Part shown: positions 30,334-38,374 of the stretch, piece after piece | Layout: every line of letters starts with the position of its first letter | How positions within the stretch are numbered: position 1 is the stretch's first letter | Source of the DNA: JBBWZH01 sp035544115 | GTDB taxonomy: Bacteria > Actinomycetota > Actinomycetes > Mycobacteriales > CADCTP01 | DNA: 64,000 bases | Assembly (NCBI GenBank): GCA_963714145.1 | Contig: OY970235.1 | Location: 3,596,001 to 3,660,000 of the forward strand | Direction: 5' to 3' | Position numbers and translations under genes: made by a program | Notes under the pieces: generated by a model | The model's database searches: none | What the model was told of the DNA's origin: nothing | What the model saw: only the letters and a program-made list of their open reading frames with translations

Positions 30334-30665
30334 CCCGACCCGCAGGGGCCCTGGTCCGCAGGGGCCCCGGCCCACGGGCCCCGACCCACAGGGGCCCGTG
30401 CCCACAGGGGCCCGTGCCCACAGGCCCCGACCCACAGGCCCCGACCCACGGGCTTCGACCCACGGGCTCCGGCGGCCCTCGGACCTGCCGGCCCGACCCG
30501 CCGGCCCGGACCCAGATCCCGGACCCGGACCCGGACCCACCGGCCCCGGGCCAGCAGGCCCGGACCGCAGGCCGAGGCCTGCAGGCCCGGGCCAGCAGGC
30601 GGCCCGGAGCGGCAGCAAGGCCGGGAACGAGCGGGAAGCTCATGCCGGCGGCCCGTATGTCTGCG
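30334..30665. repeat. Long GC-rich tandem repeat region
   Basis: No gene is visible in these 332 bases. They consist of tandem units such as GGGGCCCGTGCCCACA (16 bases, two adjacent copies), GGCCCCGACCCACA (14 bases) and GGGCTTCGACCCAC (14 bases), then GGACCC and GGCCAGCAGGCCCGG elements up to about 30610. The region separates convergent genes and is rich in hairpin-forming GGGCCC, so it may act as a bidirectional terminator. Confidence 0.8.
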
Positions 30666-31343
30666 TCAGTGGCCGATGTCCTGGGTGCCTGGCTCGACGA
30701 GAGCGCTCTCGTAGGCGAAGACGACGATCTGGGTGCGGTCCCGGAGGCCGAGTTTGGTGAGGATGCTGGAGACGTGTGACTTGACGGTGGCCGGGCCGAT
30801 GTGGAGCTGTTGGGCGATCTCGGTGTTGGTGTCGCCGCGGGCGGCGGCGATGACGATGTCCCGTTCGCGTTCGGTGAGTCGGTGCAGGCGGTCGGCGACC
30901 GCGGTGTTGACGGTGGGGCGCTCGGCGAAGCGGCTGATCAGGCGGCGGGTGATCGAGGGGGCGATGAGCGCGCCGCCATCGGCGATGGTGCGGACGGCGC
31001 TGGCGAGCTGGTGCGGTGGGATGTCTTTCAGGACGAAGCCGCTGGCACCCGCACGTAGCGCTTGGTAGACGTATTCGTCGGGGTCGAAGGTGGTGAGGAT
31101 CAGGATCCGGACCGGCCAGTCGGCGTCCCGCAGGATGCGTGCGGTTGCTTCGAGGCCGTCGAGTTCCGGCATCCGGATGTCCATCAGGATGACGTCTGGA
31201 TGGTGCCGGTGTGCGGCCTCGATCGCTTCGATTCCGGTGCCGGCCTCAGCCACGACATCGATGTCGGGATGGGTCCGCAGGATCATGGTGAAGCCGCCGC
31301 GGACCAGCGCCTGGTCGTCGGCGACGACGACAGTGATATTCAT
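30666..31343 (-). CDS. NarL/LuxR-family response regulator
   Basis: A 225-residue two-component response regulator. The receiver domain has the acidic pair VVADDQ, the phospho-acceptor Asp in ILMDIRMPELDG and the Lys in FVLKDIPP. The LuxR-type helix-turn-helix is LTERERDIVIAAARGDTNTEIAQQLHIGPATVKSHVSSILTKL. It pairs with the histidine kinase gene just upstream. The 3' end contains the 16-base palindrome ACGAGAGCGCTCTCGT (30697-30712). The divergent MMPL exporter is the likely target. Confidence 0.9.
   Translation of the reverse strand: MNITVVVADDQALVRGGFTMILRTHPDIDVVAEAGTGIEAIEAAHRHHPDVILMDIRMPELDGLEATARILRDADWPVRILILTTFDPDEYVYQALRAGASGFVLKDIPPHQLASAVRTIADGGALIAPSITRRLISRFAERPTVNTAVADRLHRLTERERDIVIAAARGDTNTEIAQQLHIGPATVKSHVSSILTKLGLRDRTQIVVFAYESALVEPGTQDIGH
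30697..30712. promoter_or_regulatory. Palindrome sharing the core of the 377-390 operator
   Basis: ACGAGAGCGCTCTCGT is a perfect 16-base palindrome inside the last codons of the response regulator. Its central 12 bases GAGAGCGCTCTC are identical to those of the LacI-type operator at 377-390. Position inside a 3' coding end makes a direct promoter role unlikely; it could be a terminator stem or a chance or secondary binding site. Confidence 0.4.
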
Positions 31344-31455
31344 GCCGGCTCCGCCCCGGTGGCTGTGCCGGGTGCAGCAGGCGCAGCGTGGTCGGCGTTC
31401 GGACCCGGCCCGAGACTCCGGGCGCGCTGTGACATTGAATCGCTCGCACGCTCGC

Positions 31456-32619
31456 TCATGCGGGATCTCCGGCCAGCGGGAAGCGGGCGAGGACCCGGAA
31501 ACCGCCGTCGGGACGTGGGCCGGTTTCGAGGCTGCCGCCGAGCAGGCTCACCCGCTCTCGCATGCCGACGATCCCGTGGCCGGCGGGCTGTGGGCGGGGC
31601 GATCCCGGTTGGGCGTGGTCGACGACCTCGATGGTGATGTCCGCTCCGTCTTCGCGTAGGTGTACTTCGGTGCGGGTGCCGGATCCGCCGTGTTTCAGCA
31701 CGTTGGTGAGCGCTTCCTGGATGATGCGGTAGGCCGACAGCTGCACCCGGGTGGGTAGCGGGGTCCGCAGGCTGTCGGTGACCTCGATGTCCAGCCCTGC
31801 TGTGCTGACCTGTGCGATGAGTTGGGGAAGGTCGGCGAGTCCGGGTTGGGGGCCGAGGCCGCCTCGTTCGGTCTCGGGGCGCAGCACGCCCAGCAGGTGC
31901 CGCAGCTCGTCCAGCGCCTGGCGGCCGGCCTGCTCGACCGCGGCCATCGCCTGGCGGGCGCCTTCCGGATCCACGGTCGCGACGGCCTGGGCCGCCCCGG
32001 CCTGCACCGTCATCATGCTCACCTGGTGGGCGACCACGTCGTGGAGTTCGCGGGCGATGTGGGTGCGCTCCTCGGCGACGATCCGGCGCGCCTCGGCCGC
32101 CTGCTGGCGCCGCCGCTGGACGGCGCGCTCCTCGCGTAGCCGCAGGCCCCGGCCGGTATACCAGACAACGAACATGACCACGGCGCCGAAGTCGGTCTCC
32201 GCCCACGGGGTGGACAGGACGAGGCCGTCGATGGTGAGCACAGCGATCGCCGCGGCCAGGGCGGCCAGACCCGCCCGGCTGGTTGCCGCGTACCGGCCCA
32301 CGCTGTAGAGCGCGAACAGCGTGATCAGGCCCAGGTCGAAGTGGGCCGGCAGGACGAGCGCCCAGCCGGCGACGGCCAGGCCGAGGGTCGCGACCGGCGT
32401 CCGGCGACGCAGGTACATCCCGGCGGCACCGGCGGCGTAGACCACCAGGACGACCAGCGGGACGTCGGTGATCGACCGGACCACCAGCGAATCATCGGGG
32501 CCATCCGTCACGAACACCGTGGTCAGCAGCAGCACGGCCGCGAGCACCGCGTCGGCGGCCCGCGGCCAGCGCGCGAACGGGCGGAAGGTGCGGAACGACA
32601 GCGCCGGCCGGTTCATCAT
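31456..32619 (-). CDS. Sensor histidine kinase (NarX/DesK type)
   Basis: A 387-residue kinase. The first 160 residues hold about five membrane helices (AVLAAVLLLTTVFV, VPLVVLVVYAAGAAGMYL and others), followed by a HisKA_3 dimerisation domain with the phospho-His in ARELHDVVAHQVSMM and an HATPase domain (YRIIQEALTNVLKHG, GHGIVGMRERVSLLGG). It autophosphorylates and passes phosphate to the response regulator 112 bases downstream. A membrane-embedded sensor of this kind often detects cell-envelope stress or a drug. Confidence 0.9.
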   Translation of the reverse strand: MMNRPALSFRTFRPFARWPRAADAVLAAVLLLTTVFVTDGPDDSLVVRSITDVPLVVLVVYAAGAAGMYLRRRTPVATLGLAVAGWALVLPAHFDLGLITLFALYSVGRYAATSRAGLAALAAAIAVLTIDGLVLSTPWAETDFGAVVMFVVWYTGRGLRLREERAVQRRRQQAAEARRIVAEERTHIARELHDVVAHQVSMMTVQAGAAQAVATVDPEGARQAMAAVEQAGRQALDELRHLLGVLRPETERGGLGPQPGLADLPQLIAQVSTAGLDIEVTDSLRTPLPTRVQLSAYRIIQEALTNVLKHGGSGTRTEVHLREDGADITIEVVDHAQPGSPRPQPAGHGIVGMRERVSLLGGSLETGPRPDGGFRVLARFPLAGDPA

Positions 32620-32825
32620 CCCTCCACCCAGACGTCACTGCCTCAGCCCGGTCGCTGAGATGTCGCGACCCAGACGGTAGGCCAGTGCACGCAGCGCCGT
32701 CATCCGCTGCACAGCGGGGACCGCCTCCATCGCTGGGCGGAGGGCCGCGCACGGTCCCCCCGCCCGGCGCCGGAGGGGCCGGCCCGTCTGGCGCCGGGAG
32801 ACGGCGCCCGGTGGTGCCGCCGACG

Positions 32826-34982
32826 ATGACGGCCATGAACTCCTTCACCCGGCGCCTCGGCGCGGCCAGCGCCCGCAGGCCGTGGATCACGATCGCCGCC
32901 TGGGCGGTCGGCGCCGCGATCCTCGTCGTGCTGGCCGGCACGGTCGGCGGCTCGTTCGCCGACGATTTCGTCGCCCCCGGCAGCCAGAGCGAGCGGGCGA
33001 TGCAGCTGCTTGAGGAGCGGTTCCCGGACGCCGCCGGCGGTACCGCCCTGGCGGTGTTCGCCGCGCCGGACGGCCAGCGCCTGGAACAGCGCCGGACCGC
33101 CATCGACGCCGCGGTCGCGCGGATCGCGGCCACCGGGCACGTCACCGCGGTGGCGAGCCCGTTCGCCGCGGGCACCGTCTCATCCGACGGTCGCATCGGC
33201 TACGCCGAGATCGCCTTCGACGCGCCGGCGACGCGGCTCGGCCGGGGGCCCTTCGACGCGATCGACGGCGCGATGGAGCCGGCCCGGCGAGCGGGCGTGA
33301 CGGCGGAACTCGGCGGCGACGCGGCGTACATCAACGCCGAGACCCCGACCTCGGGCGCGGAGGCCGCCGGGCTGCTGGCCGCGCTGATCGTGCTGCTCGT
33401 GGCTTTCGGGACGGTCGTGGCCGCTCTGGTCCCGATCGTGCTCGCGTTGCTCGTGGTCGCCGCCGGCTTCGGCGGCATCGCGCTGCTGGCCAACGCGATG
33501 GACGTCTCGGCCGCCGCGCCGACCATCGCCGCGATGATCGGACTCGGCGTCGGCATCGACTATGCCCTGTTCATCACGGCCCGCTACCGCGAAAACCGCG
33601 CGGCCGGCCAGGACAACACCACCGCGCTGGCCGACGCCATGGGTTCGGCCGGCACCGCCGTCCTGTACGCCGGCGGGACCATCATCGTGGCGATGGCCGC
33701 GCTCGCGCTGACCGGCCTGGGCTTTCTGGTCTCGATCGGGCTCAGCACCGCGCTGGTCGTGCTCGGCGCCGCCACCGCTGCCCTGACACTTCTTCCCGCC
33801 CTGCTCCGCCTGCTCGGTGACCGCATCGACCGTGGCCGGCTCCCACTGCGCCGGCGGCATGCGCCCAGCACCGCCTGGTGGAGTCTGGCCCACCACGTCT
33901 GCAGGAGGCCATGGCCCTACCTCCTCGCGGCCACGGCGCTCCTGCTCGCGCTGACCGCCCCGGCGCTGGGGATGCGGACCGGCTTCCCCGACGCCGGCGA
34001 AGACTCGGCGAGCACCAGCCACCGGCGCGCCTACGACCTGCTGGCCGACGGCTTCGGCCCGGGAGTCAACGGCCCGCTGCTGCTGGTCGTGGACCTGCGT
34101 AGCCCCGGCGCCGCTGCCGGCGACATCGCCGCGCTGTCCCAGCGGGTGGCCGACGACCCCGGCATCGCCTCGGTCGGCGAACCTCAGGCGTCCCCCGCCA
34201 CGGACACGATCGTCCTGCGCCTGGTCGCCAGCACCGCACCTGCCGACGCCGCGACCTCCCGGACGCTCGACCGCATCCGCGGGCTGCTCCCCGCCAACGT
34301 CTACGTCTCCGGCCTGACCGCCATGACCGACGACCTCAGCCGGCATCTCGCGCACACCCTGCCGATCTTCATCGCCGCGATCCTCACCGCGTCATTCCTC
34401 CTGCTCATGCTGGTGTTCCGGTCCATCCTGGTGCCGCTCAAGGCAGTGCTGATGAACCTGTTGTCGATCGGCAGCGCCTACGGCGTGGTGGTTGCCGTGT
34501 TCCAGTGGGGATGGCTCAAGGGCCTGTTCGGCCTGGAGGAGTCACTCGCCATCGCCTCCCCGCTTCCGACCATCTTCTTCGCCGTGCTCTTCGGCCTCTC
34601 CATGGACTACGAGGTATTCCTGCTCTCCCGCATCCGCGACGCCTACCACACCAGCGGCGACAACGTCGACTCGATCGCCCGCGGCATCGCCGCCACCGGG
34701 CGCGTGATCACCTCGGCCGCGCTCATCATGACCGCCGTGTTCCTCGCCTTCGTCACCAACCCGTCGCCCTTCGTCCAGATGTTCGGCCTCGGTCTGGCCA
34801 CCGCCGTGCTGCTCGACGCCACCGTCGTCCGCCTGGTCCTCGTCCCAGCCGTGATGACCTTGATCGGCCCGGCGAACTGGTGGCTGCCCGGCTGGCTGCA
34901 CCGCCGCATGCCGCACCTGAGCCAGGTGCCACCGACGACCAGGCCGCCGGTGGCAGCCTCGACGCCGTGCGCTACGCCGTGA
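32826..34982 (+). CDS. MMPL/RND family transporter
   Basis: A 718-residue exporter with two symmetric halves, each with a helix, an external loop and five further helices. Conserved MMPL features are GVGIDYALFITARYRENRAAG in the first half and FGLSMDYEVFLLSRIRDAY in the second, carrying the Asp-Tyr pairs used for proton coupling. MMPL proteins export lipids or drugs. It is divergent from the histidine kinase/response regulator pair, which probably controls it. The ATG at 32826 was chosen over upstream ATGs because the preceding sequence is not conserved; a second ATG lies three codons later. Confidence 0.9.
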   Translation: MTAMNSFTRRLGAASARRPWITIAAWAVGAAILVVLAGTVGGSFADDFVAPGSQSERAMQLLEERFPDAAGGTALAVFAAPDGQRLEQRRTAIDAAVARIAATGHVTAVASPFAAGTVSSDGRIGYAEIAFDAPATRLGRGPFDAIDGAMEPARRAGVTAELGGDAAYINAETPTSGAEAAGLLAALIVLLVAFGTVVAALVPIVLALLVVAAGFGGIALLANAMDVSAAAPTIAAMIGLGVGIDYALFITARYRENRAAGQDNTTALADAMGSAGTAVLYAGGTIIVAMAALALTGLGFLVSIGLSTALVVLGAATAALTLLPALLRLLGDRIDRGRLPLRRRHAPSTAWWSLAHHVCRRPWPYLLAATALLLALTAPALGMRTGFPDAGEDSASTSHRRAYDLLADGFGPGVNGPLLLVVDLRSPGAAAGDIAALSQRVADDPGIASVGEPQASPATDTIVLRLVASTAPADAATSRTLDRIRGLLPANVYVSGLTAMTDDLSRHLAHTLPIFIAAILTASFLLLMLVFRSILVPLKAVLMNLLSIGSAYGVVVAVFQWGWLKGLFGLEESLAIASPLPTIFFAVLFGLSMDYEVFLLSRIRDAYHTSGDNVDSIARGIAATGRVITSAALIMTAVFLAFVTNPSPFVQMFGLGLATAVLLDATVVRLVLVPAVMTLIGPANWWLPGWLHRRMPHLSQVPPTTRPPVAASTPCATP

Positions 34983-35031
34983 GCTTCGGCGGACCCGTTA
35001 CCGGGGACGGCGGTGTGAACCCAGGGCGGCG

Positions 35032-35048
35032 GCGGGCCCGCGGCCCGC
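35032..35048. terminator. Hairpin between convergent MMPL and TetR genes
   Basis: GCGGGCC (35032-35038) pairs with GGCCCGC (35042-35048) around a three-base loop in the 146-base gap between two convergent stops. It is short and could serve either direction. Confidence 0.4.
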
Positions 35049-35128
35049 TGTCGTCACCCCGCTCGGATCGGTCGGCCAGACCGCCGGCGGCCTCCCCGCC
35101 CGCTGCCGGCGGCGGCAACCGCCATGGG

Positions 35129-35749
35129 CTATCGGTGGCTCCTGGCCGGCGGCGGACCCGCGTCGGCCTGCGGGTCCTGCGGACCCTGGCCCCGGACCAG
35201 CAGCCCCGCCAGTACCAGGTCCAGCATCCGGGCGGCCCGCGCCGGGCCACCCGGCTCAGGGTCGATCCGCCACAGGAAGGAGATCAACAGCAGGAAGTCG
35301 TCGGGTTGGACGTCGGTGCGGAGCTGCCCGGCGGCGGCACCGGCGTCGAGCAGCCCCGCGATGGCCCCGATGATCAGCCCGTACGCCTCGGTCTCGGCGG
35401 TCTCCGTGGTCGCCGCGTGGATCACCTCCGCGACGCCGTACTTCAGCTGCCCGTACCGGGCCACCCGGTCCAGCCAGCGGCGGAGCGCCTCGACCGGCGG
35501 GTGTTCGGCCAGCAGCGCCGGCGCGAGCGCGGCGAGCTGATCGATCTCGTGCCGGTAGACCGCCAGCACCAGCGACTCCCGGGTCGGGAAGTGCCGGTAG
35601 AGGGTTCCCGGGCCGACCCCCGCACGTTTCGCGATCTCGTTGAGCGATGTGTCGCCGGCCGCTGCGAAGGAGTCGCGCGCGACCTCAAGGATCCGCCGCC
35701 GGTTCTCCCGGGCGTCGGAACGGACGGCCCGAACGGACTGACCTGCCAC
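35129..35749 (-). CDS. TetR-family transcriptional repressor
   Basis: A 206-residue TetR regulator; the GTG at 35749 is preceded by GGAAGGGGAG. The helix-turn-helix is SLNEIAKRAGVGPGTLYRHFPTRESLV at residues about 33-60; the ligand domain follows. It is divergent from the SDR gene, and the 109-base gap between the starts contains two palindromes with the same TCTCCG half-site, the expected operators for autorepression and repression of the SDR. The inducer may be a substrate of that reductase. Confidence 0.9.
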   Translation of the reverse strand: MAGQSVRAVRSDARENRRRILEVARDSFAAAGDTSLNEIAKRAGVGPGTLYRHFPTRESLVLAVYRHEIDQLAALAPALLAEHPPVEALRRWLDRVARYGQLKYGVAEVIHAATTETAETEAYGLIIGAIAGLLDAGAAAGQLRTDVQPDDFLLLISFLWRIDPEPGGPARAARMLDLVLAGLLVRGQGPQDPQADAGPPPARSHR

Positions 35750-35779
35750 CGCTCCCCTTCCAGATCCTGGGTGTTGGTA

Positions 35780-35797
35780 AACGGAGATGTCTCCGTT
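35780..35797. promoter_or_regulatory. TetR operator 1
   Basis: AACGGAGATGTCTCCGTT has perfect eight-base arms around TG. It lies between the divergent TetR and SDR starts and shares the half-site CGGAGA/TCTCCG with operator 2, 29 bases away centre to centre. Confidence 0.75.
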
Positions 35798-35809
35798 AAA
35801 GTCTGGGAT

Positions 35810-35825
35810 GCGGAGACCTCTCCGC
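35810..35825. promoter_or_regulatory. TetR operator 2
   Basis: GCGGAGACCTCTCCGC has perfect seven-base arms around CC. Together with operator 1 it places two binding sites almost three helical turns apart on the same face of the DNA, 34 bases before the SDR GTG. Confidence 0.75.
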
Positions 35826-35858
35826 TTCAGAATCTCAGACCGCACCGGAGGAGAACAA

Positions 35859-36887
35859 GTGACCGAGCAGACTGTGCTGGTGACCGGGGGCACCGGCTAC
35901 GTGGCGGGCTGGTGCATCGTCGACCTGCTGCGGCGCGGCTACCACGTCCGGACCACCGTCCGCGGTCCGAGCCGGACGCAGGCCGTCGTCGACGCGGTGT
36001 CGTCGGTGGTCGACCCCGGGGGCCGGCTATCAATCGCCGTCGCCGATCTCACCTCGGACGCCGGATGGGATGCCGCCACGGCCGGCGCCGACTTCGTGCT
36101 GCACGTGGCGGCACCGCTGGGCGACAACACCGCCAGTGCCGACGAGCTCATCGGCCCTGCTCGGGACGGCACGCTGCGGGTGCTCCGCGCGGCCACGAAC
36201 GCGGGCGTGCGGCGGGTCGTGCTGACCTCCGCGGCGAACGCGGCCAGCCCGTCGTCCTACCGCGACGACAGCGTGACCGACGAAACCCGGTGGACCGACC
36301 CCGACGACCCCACCCTCATCCCCTATCGCCGATCGAAGACGCTCGCGGAACGCGCGGCCTGGGACTTCATGGCCGGGTACGACGGCCCGACCACTCTGAC
36401 GACCATCCTGCCCGGCGCCGTGTTCGGGCCCATCCTCGACCCGGACCACCTCGGATCCACCCGGATCGTCGCCCAGCTGCTGCGCGGGAGCATGCGCGGA
36501 ACCCCCCGGATCGCGCTCGAGATCGTCGACGTGCGCGACCTCGCCGACATCCACATCCGCGCGATGACGTCGCCGGCAGCGGCCGGGCAGCGCTTCCTCG
36601 CCACCGGAGACCTGATGTGGATGCGGGAGATGGCACTCGCCCTGCGGTCCGGCCTCGGACCGGCCGCCGCGGGGGTCCCGACCCGAGACCTCCCGGACTT
36701 CGCGGTCCGGCTGGCGGCGAGGTTCCTCGACCCCAGCCTGCGGGCGATCACGCCGGCACTGGGCCGCCGCAACCGCCACACGAACGACAAGGCCCGAGAC
36801 CTCCTGGGCTGGCGGCCACGCCCGGCGACGGAGACCATCGTCGACTGCGGACGCAGCCTCATCGCGGCGAACGCGGTCGCGGCCTGA
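35859..36887 (+). CDS. NAD-dependent epimerase/dehydratase-type reductase (extended SDR)
   Basis: A 342-residue extended SDR similar to dihydroflavonol/aldehyde reductases. GTG start with GGAGGAG seven bases upstream. The NADP-binding motif is VLVTGGTGYVAGWCIVDLL, and the catalytic Tyr-Lys is in IPYRRSKTLAERAAWDF. It reduces a carbonyl substrate with NADPH; the exact substrate is unknown. It is under the divergent TetR repressor. Its last 29 bases overlap the 3' end of the convergent PfkB gene. Confidence 0.85.
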   Translation: MTEQTVLVTGGTGYVAGWCIVDLLRRGYHVRTTVRGPSRTQAVVDAVSSVVDPGGRLSIAVADLTSDAGWDAATAGADFVLHVAAPLGDNTASADELIGPARDGTLRVLRAATNAGVRRVVLTSAANAASPSSYRDDSVTDETRWTDPDDPTLIPYRRSKTLAERAAWDFMAGYDGPTTLTTILPGAVFGPILDPDHLGSTRIVAQLLRGSMRGTPRIALEIVDVRDLADIHIRAMTSPAAAGQRFLATGDLMWMREMALALRSGLGPAAAGVPTRDLPDFAVRLAARFLDPSLRAITPALGRRNRHTNDKARDLLGWRPRPATETIVDCGRSLIAANAVAA

Positions 36888-37968
36888 GCCGCTGGCCCGC
36901 GGCGAGCCAACCGCGGGCCAACTCGCCCAGCCTCGGATCGGCCAGCCAGCGTCGCGGTCCGGCCGTCTCGCACCGGATCGCGGCGATCCGGGCCGCGAAC
37001 CCCAGCGCCGCGGCCAACTCCGGCCAGGCGGTGGAGCGCACCGCACCGGCCCAGGCGAGGGCGCCGTGGAAGGCGTCGCCGGCGCCGAGCGTGTCGACCG
37101 CCTCGACGCCGGGAACCGACACCTCACCCGCCGTCAGCAGGCTGCCGGCCCGCGGGCCACCGCCAGATTCAGCCCGCGGGCCACCGCCGGGTTCGGCGCG
37201 GTCGGGCGGCGGGCCGGTGGGCGGGTGGTCGGGGGCCCGCCGCCACCAGCGGATCGGGTCGGGTCCGGCGGTGACCGCGACGGCCGGGACGCCGTACCGG
37301 TCGAGCAGGTCGGTGACCGGGCCGCCGGGTGGCCGGAAGTCGGCGCCGCAGGCGGCCAGGTCGACCAGGGGTAGCAGGGCGTCCAGGCCGGGCTTCCAGC
37401 TGCCGCCGTCCAGCAGCACCGGCCGGCCGGCGGCCCGGGCGGCCGTCGCGGCCGCGACGGCCAGCGCGAGGTGGTGCCCGTCCACCAGCAGCACGGGGGC
37501 GGTCGCGGCCAGGCTGGCCAGGCCGGTCGGCGGGACGGCGACCACCCCGCCCGCGTTCACCGAGACCACCGACCGCGCTCCGCTGCCGGCCAGCACCCAG
37601 GCGCTGGAGACGGCCGGCGGCTCGGCCCGGTCCGGCGTCGCGTCCAGCACGGTGACCTGCCGGGACGCCAACTCCTCGGCCACCACGGCGGCCAGCGGGT
37701 GCCGCCCGAGCGCCGAGACCAGCACCACGTCGCCGGCCGGGACGCCGGTCATGCCCCGCAGCGCGGCGAACGTGACCGCCGCGTTGGCCGCCGGGCCGCC
37801 CGCGGCCAGTTCCTGCCCGGTCGCCTGCACCTTCCGGTCCGCCGTCGGTACCTCCGCCACCCGGTACACCAGGTCCAGCGTCGCCAACCCGACGAACAGC
37901 CCGGCCACCCCGCCGGCTGGGCCGGGCCAGGTGGCCCCCGGCCCGGCAGCGGCACCGGGCCCGGTCAC
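36859..37968 (-). CDS. PfkB-family carbohydrate kinase
   Basis: A 369-residue ribokinase-like kinase. The N-terminal PfkB segment is VGLATLDLVYRVAEVP with the GGPAANAAVTFAALRG glycine pair, and the C-terminal signature DTLGAGDAFHGALAWAG holds the catalytic Asp. It phosphorylates a sugar or nucleoside. A Pro/Gly-rich repetitive insert (PPPDRAEPGGGPRAESGGGP) sits before the catalytic segment. Its ATG overlaps the stop of the OsmC gene, so the two are coupled. Confidence 0.85.
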   Translation of the reverse strand: MTGPGAAAGPGATWPGPAGGVAGLFVGLATLDLVYRVAEVPTADRKVQATGQELAAGGPAANAAVTFAALRGMTGVPAGDVVLVSALGRHPLAAVVAEELASRQVTVLDATPDRAEPPAVSSAWVLAGSGARSVVSVNAGGVVAVPPTGLASLAATAPVLLVDGHHLALAVAAATAARAAGRPVLLDGGSWKPGLDALLPLVDLAACGADFRPPGGPVTDLLDRYGVPAVAVTAGPDPIRWWRRAPDHPPTGPPPDRAEPGGGPRAESGGGPRAGSLLTAGEVSVPGVEAVDTLGAGDAFHGALAWAGAVRSTAWPELAAALGFAARIAAIRCETAGPRRWLADPRLGELARGWLAAGQRLRPRPRSPR

Positions 37969-38345
37969 CGGATGGTGGTGGTGATCTTCCGGCCTGCGGC
38001 GACGATGCGGGTCACCGGCGTCCGGTCGGCGATCTCGCCGAGGCGCTGCCGCTGGTCGGCAGCCAGGTCGCCGGTGAGGGTGATGGTCCGCTCGATGTGG
38101 CCGCCGGCGTCATCCGGCAGCAGGCGGGCGGCGACCTCGGCGCCGGCGAGCGGCCAGCCCTTGCGGTCGGCGTACATCCGCAGCGTGATCGCCGTGCAGG
38201 AGGCCAGCGCGGCCAGCAGCAGGCCGAGCGGGGTCGGGCCGGTATCGGTGCCGCCGGACGACTCGGGCTCGTCGGCGGCGATCCGGTGCCGTCCGCTCTG
38301 GACAGTGACGGCGTAGCCGGTGGGACCTAGGGTCGCAGTTGCCAC
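37965..38345 (-). CDS. OsmC-family protein
   Basis: A 126-residue OsmC/Ohr-fold protein: GPTPLGLLLAALASCTAITLRMYADRKGWPL carries the peroxidatic Cys position. The second Cys of the family, normally in a CPVH-like motif, is replaced (DRTPVTRIVAAG), so a two-Cys peroxidase cycle is unlikely; single-Cys OsmC members exist. It is divergent from the GH1 gene and is followed by the PfkB kinase with overlap. Confidence 0.85.
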   Translation of the reverse strand: MATATLGPTGYAVTVQSGRHRIAADEPESSGGTDTGPTPLGLLLAALASCTAITLRMYADRKGWPLAGAEVAARLLPDDAGGHIERTITLTGDLAADQRQRLGEIADRTPVTRIVAAGRKITTTIR

Positions 38346-38374
38346 CAGCCGAGCCTAAACAGCAGGAGGAGCGC

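Noticed and set aside
34505..37984. Open frame of 1,159 codons running through MMPL, TetR, SDR and PfkB
   Set aside because: It crosses genes on both strands and promoter operators, and apart from a stretch that coincides with the real SDR reading nearby it shows no protein family.
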